Positions 29,844 through 38,269 of a stretch of DNA of 64,000 nucleotides are shown here, one piece after another. Source of the DNA: Roseiarcus sp963717215 (GTDB lineage Bacteria > Pseudomonadota > Alphaproteobacteria > Rhizobiales > Beijerinckiaceae); contig CAVQVS010000009.1 in NCBI GenBank assembly GCA_963717215.1, positions 248,001 to 312,000 of the forward strand. Reading direction: 5' to 3'. The notes beneath the pieces were generated by a model. The model saw only the letters and a list, made by a program, of their open reading frames with translations, made no database searches and was not told where the DNA came from. Each line of letters begins with the position of its first letter. Position 1 is the first letter of the stretch. The position numbers and the translations under genes are program-made.

Positions 29844-31334
29844 TCAGCTCGCTTCGGCCAATAGCGACAATTGCTGGCGTCCGGAATCGCCGAACTGGTC
29901 GACGAGACGGGTCGGATAGTCGCCGGTGAAGCAATGGTCGGTGAACTGCGGCTGTCTCGGATTGCGCCCGGAGTGGCCCATGGAGCGATAGAGTCCGTCG
30001 ATGGAGAGGAACGCGAGCGAGTCGGCGCCGACAAACCGGCGCATCTCATCGAGGTCCATGCGCGCGGCGAGCAGCTTGTCGCGCTCGGGGGTGTCGATGC
30101 CGTAGAAGTCCGGATGGGTGATCGGTGGCGACGAGATGCGGAAATGGACCTCGCGGGCGCCCGCGTCCCGCATCATCTGCATGATCTTGATGCTCGTGGT
30201 GCCGCGCACGATCGAATCGTCGATGAGCACGACGCGCTTGCCCTCCACGACCGCGCGGTTGGCGTTGTGCTTCATGCGGACTCCGAGTTCGCGAATCGAC
30301 TGGGTCGGCTGAATGAAGGTGCGCCCGACATAATGGTTGCGAATGATGCCGAGTTCGAACGGCAGGCCGCATTCGCGCGCATAGCCGATCGCGGCCGGAA
30401 CGCCTGAATCGGGGACCGGCACGACCACGTCGGCCTCGACCGGAGCCTCGCGCGCCAGTTCCGCTCCCATCGCCTTGCGGGCGTCGTAGACTGAGCGCCC
30501 ATGAACGATGGAGTCCGGCCGCGCGAAATAGATGTATTCAAAGATGCAGGGCCGAGCCGGCTGCCTCGGCAGTGGAAAGAAGCTCTTCACCCCGTCGCCG
30601 TCGATGACCACCACCTCGCCGTTCTCGATGTCGCGGACGAACTTCGCGCCAATGATGTCGAGCGCGCAGGTCTCCGAGCAGAGGATCGGGCTGCCCTCGA
30701 ACTCGCCGAGCACCAGCGGGCGGATGCCGAGCGGATCGCGCGCGCCGATCAGCTTCTTGTTGGTCAAGGCGACCAGCGCGTACGCGCCCTCGATCTCGGC
30801 CAGGGCCTCGACGAAACGATCGACGATCTTTTGACGACGCGAGCGCGCCGCAAGCAACAGCACGACTTCCGTGTCGCTGGTCGACTGGCAGATCGCGCCG
30901 CCGCGAATGAGCTCCCGACGCAGCGTCAATCCGTTCGTGAGATTGCCGTTGTGTGCGACCGCGAGGCCGCCGGCCTCAAGTTCGGCGAACAGCGGCTGGA
31001 CATTGCGCAATATAGTGTCGCCAGTCGTCGAATAGCGGACATGGCCGATAGCCCAGCGTCCCGGCAGGCGGTCGATGGTCGCCGCATTCGAGAAGTGATC
31101 GCCAACCAGGCCCTGTCGGCGTTCCGAGTGGAACCGCACCCCGTCGTAAGCGACGATGCCGGCGGCCTCCTGGCCGCGGTGTTGGAGAGCATGAAGGCCA
31201 AGCGCGGTAATGGCGGCCGCGTCGGGATGATCGAATATGCCAAAGACGCCGCACTCCTCCCGCAACCGGTCGCCATCGGGGTCGAAGCCGTCGCCGTTTG
31301 GCGGATCTGAGTTGAGCTCAGGCGATGTCTGCAT
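29844..31334 (-). CDS. purF: Amidophosphoribosyltransferase
   Basis: 496 aa from ATG 31334, overlapping the cvpA stop by 4 nt. A 27-residue propeptide precedes Cys28 (REECGVFGIF), the N-terminal nucleophile of the glutaminase domain; HALQHRGQEAAGI and HVRYSTTG follow. The PRTase domain carries the PRPP loop VVLIDDSIVRGTTS. It makes 5-phosphoribosylamine, the first committed purine step. The cvpA-purF order is the classic arrangement. Confidence 0.96.
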   Translation of the reverse strand: MQTSPELNSDPPNGDGFDPDGDRLREECGVFGIFDHPDAAAITALGLHALQHRGQEAAGIVAYDGVRFHSERRQGLVGDHFSNAATIDRLPGRWAIGHVRYSTTGDTILRNVQPLFAELEAGGLAVAHNGNLTNGLTLRRELIRGGAICQSTSDTEVVLLLAARSRRQKIVDRFVEALAEIEGAYALVALTNKKLIGARDPLGIRPLVLGEFEGSPILCSETCALDIIGAKFVRDIENGEVVVIDGDGVKSFFPLPRQPARPCIFEYIYFARPDSIVHGRSVYDARKAMGAELAREAPVEADVVVPVPDSGVPAAIGYARECGLPFELGIIRNHYVGRTFIQPTQSIRELGVRMKHNANRAVVEGKRVVLIDDSIVRGTTSIKIMQMMRDAGAREVHFRISSPPITHPDFYGIDTPERDKLLAARMDLDEMRRFVGADSLAFLSIDGLYRSMGHSGRNPRQPQFTDHCFTGDYPTRLVDQFGDSGRQQLSLLAEAS

Positions 31335-32053
31335 CACTGCTTTGGAGCCGGAGCGAACGGAGCGTTCTTGTTGATCAAGGCGTCGAGCTTCTGCTTGTCC
31401 AGCGCGGATCCGGATGCTCCAGCCGTCGAATCGGGCTTCTTCTGCGGCTGAGAGGGTATCGCGATCGACTGATCGTCCTCGGTCTTCGGGCGCGACGCGG
31501 CGGTGCTGTCCGCCGGCGATAAACTGTTCGTCGCCGCGTTTGCGTGCGACTCGATCCAGCCATTGATCGTCTGGGCCGCGTCCGTCGGCAGCATGGTAAC
31601 GATTCGATCGGCGGTCTCGGTTAGGACCGGCCGCGTCCTGGCGTTCTTGACCCATTCCGGTTGCTGCTTCTCAGAGACGAGCCAGTTGAAGATGGCGAAG
31701 GCGACGACGGCAAGGAGAAACCCCCTGACGACCCCAAAGACAAAGCCCAGCGACCGGTCGAGAGCGCCGATCTTGCTGTCGAGGATCGCGTCGGACAGCC
31801 GGACAGTGAATAGCGACACGACGATCAAGGTGATGAAGAACACCGCGGCCGCAGCCGCCGCCTGGGCGATAATCTCCTTATGGATATAGGGAGTGAGGTA
31901 AGGCATGAGAAGTGGGTAAAAGTAATAGGCGGCGGCGGCGGCGGCGGCCCATGAGGCGATGGCGAGAACCTCGCGTGTGAACCCTCGCATCATGGACAGA
32001 AGGGCGGAAACAAGAACGATGCCGAGAACCGCTAGATCGAGATAAGATGGCAT
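31334..32053 (-). CDS. cvpA: CvpA family membrane protein
   Basis: 239 aa from ATG 32053 (MPSYLDLAVLG); the frame is open to 32131. Four hydrophobic segments, including an Ala-rich one coded by a GCG/GCC repeat at 31930-31950, followed by the CvpA signature SLGFVFGVVRGFLL. The C-terminal 80 residues are Pro/Ser/Ala/Lys-rich and probably disordered, as in rhizobial homologues. CvpA is linked to purine-dependent colicin V production and envelope homeostasis. Coupled to purF and 84 nt after radA. Confidence 0.88.
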   Translation of the reverse strand: MPSYLDLAVLGIVLVSALLSMMRGFTREVLAIASWAAAAAAAYYFYPLLMPYLTPYIHKEIIAQAAAAAAVFFITLIVVSLFTVRLSDAILDSKIGALDRSLGFVFGVVRGFLLAVVAFAIFNWLVSEKQQPEWVKNARTRPVLTETADRIVTMLPTDAAQTINGWIESHANAATNSLSPADSTAASRPKTEDDQSIAIPSQPQKKPDSTAGASGSALDKQKLDALINKNAPFAPAPKQ

Positions 32054-32137
32054 TTGCGAGAGAACCTCGTCGCGCGACGACCTGTAAACCAGTGCGCCCC
32101 GTGGCAGCCGACGCGAGCGCCTTATAACCAAGCCGCC

Positions 32138-33574
32138 TCAGTTCGTCACCCCGTCGCGGGCCGGAGATTTGGCGCGTGCCCCCCTCGTTTCGACCGCGCT
32201 CGCGGCGATCAGGGCGACTAGCGCTGCCACGTTGTCGATAGGCTGAGCCGCGATATTGACCGGCTCGGCGCCGGCGCGAAGCGACTGCGGCGCGAACGCG
32301 CGCGCGAACCCAAGCTTTGCGGCCTCCTTGAGGCGCAAGCCGGCATGCGCAACTCCGCGCACCGAGCCCGACAATCCGATTTCGCCGAAATAGACCGCAT
32401 CGCGCGGCAAGCTCGCGCCGGTGAGCGAGGAAATGAGGGCCGCCGCTGCCGCAAGATCGGCCGCGGGCTCCATGATTCTCAGGCCCCCGGCGACGTTGAG
32501 ATAGACGTCATACTGGCCGAGCTTCATGCCGCCGTGGGCCTCGAGCACCGCGAGCACCATAGCCAAACGGCTTGGCTCCCAGCCGACGACCGCGCGTCGC
32601 GGCGTACCAAAAGTTGTCGGCGCGACCAAGGCCTGGATCTCGACCAGAAGGGGCCGCGCCCCCTCGACCCCGGCGAAGACCGCAGCGCCGGGGTGAGCGG
32701 CCCCGTCGCGGTCCGCCAGGAACAAGGCCGAAGGGTTCGGCACTTCCGCGAGGCCGCCGCCGGTCATCTCGAACACGCCAACCTCGTCGGTCGCGCCGAA
32801 CCAATTCTTGGCCGCTCGCAACAGCCGAAAGGCGTGCGCGCCGTCGCCCTCGAAGGAGAAGACGGCGTCGACCATATGCTCGACGACGCGCGGCCCGGCG
32901 ATCTGGCCGTCCTTGGTCACGTGTCCAACGAGCAACAACGCCGCATCGCTCGCCTTGGCGAAGCGGATCAAAGCCTGCGCCGACCCGCGCACCTGGCTGA
33001 CCGTTCCAGGCGCCAATTCGATCGCATCGCTCCACATGGTCTGAATGGAATCGATCACCACGAATTTCGGCGCCTCGCCCGACCCCAGCGTCGCCACGAT
33101 GTCTTCTACGAATGTTTGCGCGGCGAGTTGTACGGGCGCGTCGGCAAGCCCAAGCCGGGCCGCGCGCAAGCGCACCTGGGCCGTCGATTCCTCGCCCGAT
33201 ACGTACACGACACGGCCGCCCAACCGGGCGACGGCGGCGCAGGCCTGGATCAAAAGGGTCGACTTGCCGATACCCGGCTCGCCACCGATCAGCGTCGCGG
33301 ACCCAGGCACAAATCCGCCTCCGGCAACGCGATCGAGTTCGCCGATGCCGGTGACGAGCCGCGGCTCGGACTTGGACGAGCCCGACAGGTCTTCAAGAGG
33401 AAACGGCCGGCCCGCAACTCCCCTCCGGGCGGCCGCGCCCCCTCCGCCGACGCCGAGCGCGGCGCCTTCCTCAATGATCGTGTTCCACTCGCCGCAGGAT
33501 TCGCACTTGCCCTGCCAACGCTGCGTAATGGCGCCGCAGTTCTGGCAGACATAAGAAGAACGAAACTTGGCCAT
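32138..33574 (-). CDS. radA: DNA repair protein RadA (RecA/Lon-like), KNRFG motif reads KNWFG
   Basis: 478 aa from ATG 33574. C4 zinc finger Cys10, Cys13, Cys24 and Cys27; Walker A GEPGIGKST; C-terminal Lon-protease-like domain (YFGEIGLSGSVRGVAH). RadA is a branch-migration helicase in recombinational repair. The invariant KNRFG box reads Lys256-Asn-Trp-Phe-Gly, with Arg replaced by Trp; the Arg is needed for RadA function in E. coli, so this is a true oddity or a single C-to-T/read error. Everything else is complete. Confidence 0.93.
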   Translation of the reverse strand: MAKFRSSYVCQNCGAITQRWQGKCESCGEWNTIIEEGAALGVGGGGAAARRGVAGRPFPLEDLSGSSKSEPRLVTGIGELDRVAGGGFVPGSATLIGGEPGIGKSTLLIQACAAVARLGGRVVYVSGEESTAQVRLRAARLGLADAPVQLAAQTFVEDIVATLGSGEAPKFVVIDSIQTMWSDAIELAPGTVSQVRGSAQALIRFAKASDAALLLVGHVTKDGQIAGPRVVEHMVDAVFSFEGDGAHAFRLLRAAKNWFGATDEVGVFEMTGGGLAEVPNPSALFLADRDGAAHPGAAVFAGVEGARPLLVEIQALVAPTTFGTPRRAVVGWEPSRLAMVLAVLEAHGGMKLGQYDVYLNVAGGLRIMEPAADLAAAAALISSLTGASLPRDAVYFGEIGLSGSVRGVAHAGLRLKEAAKLGFARAFAPQSLRAGAEPVNIAAQPIDNVAALVALIAASAVETRGARAKSPARDGVTN

Positions 33575-33635
33575 GCGCCGAACTCGCAGGTTTGCCCCGA
33601 CCTGTCGAGAGGTGGCTGCGGTCAGGCGGGAGTTT

Positions 33636-35003
33636 TCACGCAGCGATCGCTTGCGCTTTCGCGAGCGCCCGCCCGAGCGCGGCAAAGCATTCCGGATCGA
33701 TGGCCGCGCCGACATCTTTCTCCATGATCGAAAGCGCCGTTGGAATCGGCAGCGCGGCGCGATAAGGACGATCGGCGGTCAAGGCGTCGAACACGTCGGC
33801 GGTGGTGATTATGCGCGTTTCGAACGGGATGTTGTCGCCGGCTAGCCCCCGCGGATAGCCTTTGCCGTCCAAACGCTCATGATGCGCGGCGGCAACGAAG
33901 GCGAAGCTTTCGAACGCGGCGACCTTGGACAGAATCGCCTCGCCATGCGCGGCATGCATTTTCATCGCCGCCCACTCGTCGGCGTCGAGCTTGCCCGGCT
34001 TGTCCAGAATTGAATTGCTGACGCCGAGCTTGCCGACATCGTGGAGAAGGGCGGCGCGCTTGAGCCAACGGCGGCGGTCCCGCGACATGTCCATCGCCTC
34101 GGCGATCATGTCGGTGAACAGCGCCACCCGTTCGCTATGTCCCGCCGTGTAGTGGCTTTTCGAATCCACCACTTGAGCGAAGGCCTCGACGATCTCGTCG
34201 AGATAGCCGTCATCCAACGCCTCGGCGCAATGCGCCGGCTCAAGCTCGAAGATTAGCTCGTGCAAATTGGCTGATCGCAAGGTTTCCCAGAAATCGTCGC
34301 GCGCGGAGACGACGGCGAATGTTTTTGCAAGATCTGGGTCGAACCAGGATTTCGATCGACGCTCAACCTCCCGCACCGCTTCGTCGGCGCCCTCGGCCAG
34401 GTGAAAGACATCGACGACCTGCGCGAGCAACGCGATGCGGCTGAACAGCGGGATCTCTGCGCCCGCGGCGCCTGACGGCTTTCCGGTGCCGTCCCAGTGC
34501 TCGTCCAGACCTTGAATTCCTGACGCGACATCCTCGGAAAATCGAAGCTGCCGGGCAATGGACGCGCCCCGCTGACAGCGTGTCTCGATCAAGTCCCTCG
34601 ATATTTCGGCGCCGTTCTGGATGATGTTGAAGACGGCCCGGAAGCGCTCGGCCAATCCGGATTTGACGCCTGTATGGGCGAGGACAAAACGCAGGATGTT
34701 CGGCAGGCTGCTGTCAAGCCGCTTGAAATCTTGCTTGAACGCGATGTCGTCAGTGAGGTAAAGCTGGCAGATGCGGGCGGCATTGCTGCTACATCCGAGA
34801 TCTTTTAAAAGCAATGTATAGTAGAGATCGCGCAAGCGATCCTCGGAAAGACCGATTTCGCGGCCAATCTTCGTTCCGATAAAGCAGCAGCGGACGCAAT
34901 GCCCAGCGGGCTGCCCTTCGGTCATGTCCAGCGCGTAGCTCAAGGCGGCGAGAAGCTCGCCAAGCTTGACCTCGCCTGGAACGGAAAACGTGCCTGAACT
35001 CAT
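33636..35003 (-). CDS. HD-GYP domain protein, candidate cyclic-di-GMP phosphodiesterase
   Basis: 455 aa from ATG 35003. The C-terminal half has the full HD-GYP set: HSERVALFTDMIAEAM, LLHDVGKLGVSNSILDKPG, HHERLDGKGYPRGL and DVFDALTADRPYR. The N-terminal half contains a second, degenerate HD-like domain (GHCVRCCFIGTKIG and LLKDLGCSS, where HD is KD). No membrane segment or receiver domain. HD-GYP proteins linearise c-di-GMP. It lies 62 nt upstream of radA on the same strand; the intergenic space to the divergent small secreted protein is 225 nt. Confidence 0.88.
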   Translation of the reverse strand: MSSGTFSVPGEVKLGELLAALSYALDMTEGQPAGHCVRCCFIGTKIGREIGLSEDRLRDLYYTLLLKDLGCSSNAARICQLYLTDDIAFKQDFKRLDSSLPNILRFVLAHTGVKSGLAERFRAVFNIIQNGAEISRDLIETRCQRGASIARQLRFSEDVASGIQGLDEHWDGTGKPSGAAGAEIPLFSRIALLAQVVDVFHLAEGADEAVREVERRSKSWFDPDLAKTFAVVSARDDFWETLRSANLHELIFELEPAHCAEALDDGYLDEIVEAFAQVVDSKSHYTAGHSERVALFTDMIAEAMDMSRDRRRWLKRAALLHDVGKLGVSNSILDKPGKLDADEWAAMKMHAAHGEAILSKVAAFESFAFVAAAHHERLDGKGYPRGLAGDNIPFETRIITTADVFDALTADRPYRAALPIPTALSIMEKDVGAAIDPECFAALGRALAKAQAIAA

Positions 35004-35228
35004 AGCCCATCGACGAATTGGCGCCACAACCACGTTGCCGCGAATTCATTAAATGATCGCGTCGACGCCGCTGGAAATGCCATCGACGGCTGCCGCCATC
35101 CAATGGGCGCTGTCGTCATATGGACGCTATACTTCAACGAATGAGGCGCCTCTGGCCTCAATCCATTCAGCGAGCGTTCAACGACGGCCCATTAAGGTTG
35201 GCCGCGCTGCAAATCGAAAGGCCACTTC

Positions 35229-35474
35229 ATGCGAAACATCTTGATTGCCTCTGCCTTTGCTATCGTCGGCCTCTTGGCCGCTGCGCCCTCCCAGGCGATG
35301 CCGTTTGCTCCAGCTGACAACGCCCCATCCGCGTTCACGCTCACTGCTGGCGGCTGCGGCGGCGGCTTTCATCGGGGACCGAATGGCGGGTGCCGGCCAA
35401 ATGGCGGCGTTTACGCGCATCCTTACGCCCACCGGCACTGCTGGTGGCGTCACGGCGTGCGGGTCTGCAACTAA
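35229..35474 (+). CDS. Small secreted GCG_CRPN-type protein
   Basis: 81 aa. A Sec signal peptide (MRNILIASAFAIVGLLAAAPSQA) precedes a mature part with the block GGCGGGFHRGPNGGCRPNGG, the Cys/Gly/His pattern of the GCG_CRPN family of rhizobial secreted proteins, and a tail YAHRHCWWRHGVRVCN. Four mature cysteines and many His/Trp suggest disulfides or metal binding in the envelope. Function unknown. Monocistronic and divergent from the HD-GYP gene. Confidence 0.8.
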   Translation: MRNILIASAFAIVGLLAAAPSQAMPFAPADNAPSAFTLTAGGCGGGFHRGPNGGCRPNGGVYAHPYAHRHCWWRHGVRVCN

Positions 35475-35526
35475 GAGGCGAAGCGCGTAAAAGCCCTCGA
35501 GGCGCCGGCCTTAAGCGGCTGGCGCC

Positions 35527-36138
35527 TCACGCAGCCGCGCTGGGTCTCATCTTCAACGCCTCGCGCCAGCGATTGAGGTGAACGAGTTCAGGCGGGAGTG
35601 CAATCCGCGCGGACTTGGCGAAGTCAAGCGCCACGAGCCCCGTTATATCGGCGACCGTGAAACGCTCGCCAGCGATAAATGGCCTGCCGCGCAAGGCCTC
35701 GTCGACAATCGCCATCGCGTGAAGCGCCCTCGGCCGATTGACCGCAGCCCAGTCGGGAACCTGCGGATTTTCCATTCCCGCCATCTTCGGATGGCTGTGG
35801 CGGACGACCTGCGCGATCGGGAAGAGGAGCCGCCATTCGAGCTGGCGCTGCCACATCTCGATCGTCGCCTGTTCGAGCCCGGCCATGCCAAACAGGTTCG
35901 GCTCCGGCCATAGCGCTTCGATGTAGCGGCAGATTGCGATCGTCTCGGCAATCCTTGTCCCGTCGTCGAGTTCGAGGACCGGAACTGTCTCGAAGGGATT
36001 GAGGCCTGAGAATTCCGGCGTCTTGTGATCGAGCTTGGCGAGATCGACCTCGACATACGGGATCGAGACGCCCTTCTCGGCGAGGAAAATGCGGACGCGC
36101 CGAGGACTCGGCGCCAGACTGGAGTTGTAAAGTTTCAT
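35527..36138 (-). CDS. Glutathione S-transferase family protein
   Basis: 203 aa. Thioredoxin-fold N-domain: MKLYNSSLAPSPRRVRIFL with Ser as candidate catalytic residue, NPFETVPVLELDDG with the cis-Pro, and ETIAICRYIEAL for glutathione binding. The all-helical C-domain has the N-capping box RFTVADITG. Normal length. It probably conjugates or reduces electrophiles in the cytoplasm; substrate unknown. Confidence 0.9.
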   Translation of the reverse strand: MKLYNSSLAPSPRRVRIFLAEKGVSIPYVEVDLAKLDHKTPEFSGLNPFETVPVLELDDGTRIAETIAICRYIEALWPEPNLFGMAGLEQATIEMWQRQLEWRLLFPIAQVVRHSHPKMAGMENPQVPDWAAVNRPRALHAMAIVDEALRGRPFIAGERFTVADITGLVALDFAKSARIALPPELVHLNRWREALKMRPSAAA

Positions 36139-36243
36139 GCTGCTGCTGTTGCTCGCTCACGAGGCCCGGTGACGCCACGCGAGCTGCAAAGATCCTCAAC
36201 CTGATACCGCACCCAGTTGCGCGACAATGAGTATTAATACCTA

Positions 36244-36411
36244 TTAAGCTTCAGCGTGTTGGAAGCGGCCCAAGATTGTCATGCCTGGAACCTCGACAGA
36301 GAGGCCGAGGTCTCGTGAGCCCGGCTGCAAACGAAATGCGCCCGAGCGGTTGGCGAGCGCCTGAACAACCTTAATCAAATCATCGTCAAAAATCTCCCAA
36401 TTCCAAGCCAT
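36244..36411 (-). CDS. Short hypothetical protein (55 aa)
   Basis: A continuous minus-strand frame in an otherwise gene-free 343-nt gap: ATG at 36411, stop TAA at 36244. It begins MAWNWEIFDDDLIKVVQ and ends MTILGRFQHAEA, with a mixed, non-repetitive composition and a plausible amphipathic helix near the N-terminus. I recognise no family and see no strong SD. It could be a small regulator-like protein or chance; the rest of the gap (36139-36243 and 36412-36481) holds nothing I can name. Confidence 0.4.
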   Translation of the reverse strand: MAWNWEIFDDDLIKVVQALANRSGAFRLQPGSRDLGLSVEVPGMTILGRFQHAEA

Positions 36412-36481
36412 TGCGTCAGTAGCTCGTTAAGCAATTTGGCCGCATGATTGACGCGAGTAACAGCGTACGTGTCGGGCGGCT

Positions 36482-38053
36482 ATGCGTGATGTCGGGGCGG
36501 ACCTGGGCGGGAGCGGGAGCGGCGTCAAAGCCGATTCCGACGCCGCCGCGCGCCGGCGCAAGATGACCATCCAACTCAGAGAGGCCCGGCGGTCCCTCTC
36601 CGAGCCCGACGCGATCCCGAGCCATTCGAGCGCCATGGTGCGTTTGTTCGCCGAGATCAACCGCAGCGCCACCCCCATGCTCGGGATCATTGCGCTCGGC
36701 GTTTGTGCGACTGCTTTGGCGTGGGTCGAGGCCGGCCCCCTCACGACCTGGATCGCCTTCATCGCCTGCGCGCTTTTGACCGGCTATTCGCTGCCGATCG
36801 CCTTTCTGGATAGCAGTGACCAGGAAAAGACGGCGGGGGTCTGGCGGCGCAAGTTCGTGTTTTCCACCGCCTTCAGCGGATCGGCCTGGACCTATCTCAT
36901 CGTCATGCTCCTCAAATCGAGCGACCCGAACGCGCAGGCTTTCGCCATCGTGGTGATGCTGCTCGTCTCGACTGTGATGTCGCTACTGGCGGCGGCGATA
37001 CCGGCGGCGTTCGTCGCCGGCATGCTGCCGATGATCGTTGGGGTCACCCTCCTTTACGCACCCCGTCTGCACGGGGGGGCGCTGCCGACAGCGGCGCTGT
37101 CGATCGGCGTCATCGGCTATTTCCTGGTGGTCGCGCGGCGCCTGCATGCGACAGCCTCGCAGAACATGTCCTTTCAGGCGGAAAAGGACTCGCTCATCGC
37201 CGAACTCGAGCAGGCCAAACTCAACTCGGACGAGGCGCGCCGCCGCGCCGAGGGCGCCAATCTGGCCAAGTCGCGTTTCCTGGCGACGATGAGCCATGAG
37301 CTGCGCACCCCGCTTAACGCCGTCCTCGGGTTCTCCGAAGTGATGAAGGGCGAACTGTTCGGTCCGCACGCGGTGCCGGCCTACAAGGAGTATTCCACCG
37401 ACATCCATTCCAGCGGCCAGCATCTCCTGATGCTGATCAATGAAATTCTCGATCTGTCTCGGGTGGAGGCCGGGCGGTACGAACTGAAGGAGGAGCCGGT
37501 CTCACTCGCCGCAGTGGTCGAGGAGTGCCTCCGTCTCCTATGGTTGCGGATCGAGAGGCGCCATCTCGTCATTACGGAAGCCATGGAGCCCGGATTGCCG
37601 CGCATCTGGGCGGACGAGCGCGCGGTGCGTCAGGTGACGCTGAACCTGCTCAGCAACGCGATCAAATTTACGCCCCAAGGCGGCTCGATCACCCTCAAGG
37701 TCGGCTGGACCCGGAAGGGCGGTCAATATCTATCCATCGCCGACACCGGGCCTGGCATTCCTCCCGAGGAGATCCCAATCGTGCTGTCGTCTTTCGGCCG
37801 CGGGACACTGGCGCAGAAAAATGCGGAAGAAGGGACGGGCCTCGGGTTGCCGATCGTCAAGGGACTGGTGGAGCTGCACGGCGGGGAATTCCGTCTGAAC
37901 TCGACGCTAAGGCTCGGGACCGAAGTGATCGTCATTTTCCCGTCGGAACGGGTGATGGACACGCTGCCGGCGCTCAATGACGAATCGGTTCCCGAAGCGC
38001 CCGAGCGCCGCCGGCGCCGTATGCGCCGCCGCCAAGGCGCCCACGCGGCTTGA
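36482..38053 (+). CDS. Membrane-bound sensor histidine kinase
   Basis: 523 aa. About six transmembrane segments at residues 60-220 form the sensor part, then a coiled stretch rich in Glu/Lys/Ala, then HisKA with the phospho-acceptor His272 in SHELRTPLNAVLGFSEVMKGELFGP and HATPase_c boxes (NLLSNAIKFTP, DTGPGIPPEE, GTGLGLPIVKGLVELHGG). The GELFGP extension after the H-box is typical of the PdhS/DivJ/PleC group in alphaproteobacteria. No response regulator lies next to it. Its C-terminus is Arg-rich. Confidence 0.9.
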   Translation: MRDVGADLGGSGSGVKADSDAAARRRKMTIQLREARRSLSEPDAIPSHSSAMVRLFAEINRSATPMLGIIALGVCATALAWVEAGPLTTWIAFIACALLTGYSLPIAFLDSSDQEKTAGVWRRKFVFSTAFSGSAWTYLIVMLLKSSDPNAQAFAIVVMLLVSTVMSLLAAAIPAAFVAGMLPMIVGVTLLYAPRLHGGALPTAALSIGVIGYFLVVARRLHATASQNMSFQAEKDSLIAELEQAKLNSDEARRRAEGANLAKSRFLATMSHELRTPLNAVLGFSEVMKGELFGPHAVPAYKEYSTDIHSSGQHLLMLINEILDLSRVEAGRYELKEEPVSLAAVVEECLRLLWLRIERRHLVITEAMEPGLPRIWADERAVRQVTLNLLSNAIKFTPQGGSITLKVGWTRKGGQYLSIADTGPGIPPEEIPIVLSSFGRGTLAQKNAEEGTGLGLPIVKGLVELHGGEFRLNSTLRLGTEVIVIFPSERVMDTLPALNDESVPEAPERRRRRMRRRQGAHAA

Positions 38054-38055
38054 GA

Positions 38056-38104
38056 CAACAGACGGCTGCGCCGCCCGCCCCCCGCCTGCTGCCGTCTGGG
38101 TTGT
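38056..38104 (+). terminator. GC-rich hairpin after the histidine kinase
   Basis: ACAAC-AGACGGC just after the stop is complementary to GCCGTCT-(GGG)-TTGT about 20 nt later, a 12-bp interrupted stem around a C-rich loop. No U-tract follows. It probably marks the transcript end. Confidence 0.45.
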
Positions 38105-38172
38105 GCGGGTCCGATAGTCAGGCGCGCGCATCAAGCCTTTCTTGTGCTATCTGCATGGCGGGGGAGGACGCC

Positions 38173-38259
38173 ATGTCCGAAAACTGAAAGATCGCAGCGA
38201 TCCTCGCCACCGACGTCGTCGGCTATTCGCGGCTAGTGGGCGAGGATGTGACGTGGCCT
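38173..38259 (+). pseudogene. Remnant of a class III adenylate/guanylate cyclase N-terminus
   Basis: ATG at 38173 reads MSEN, an in-frame TGA, then KIAAILATDVVGYSRLVGED, which is the highly conserved opening of the class III cyclase domain (usual form KLAAILAADVVGYSRLMGEDE) with its metal-binding Asp. Similarity stops after about 29 codons, where the frame runs into the 3' end of the convergent acyl-CoA ligase. An SD-like GGGGGAGG precedes it. This is a decayed or deletion-truncated cyclase gene. Confidence 0.72.
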
Positions 38260-38269
38260 GAACGGCCCC

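Noticed and set aside
31930..31950. Trinucleotide (GGC/GCG) repeat as a mobile or regulatory repeat
   Set aside because: It encodes the Ala-rich membrane segment of CvpA and is explained by codon use.
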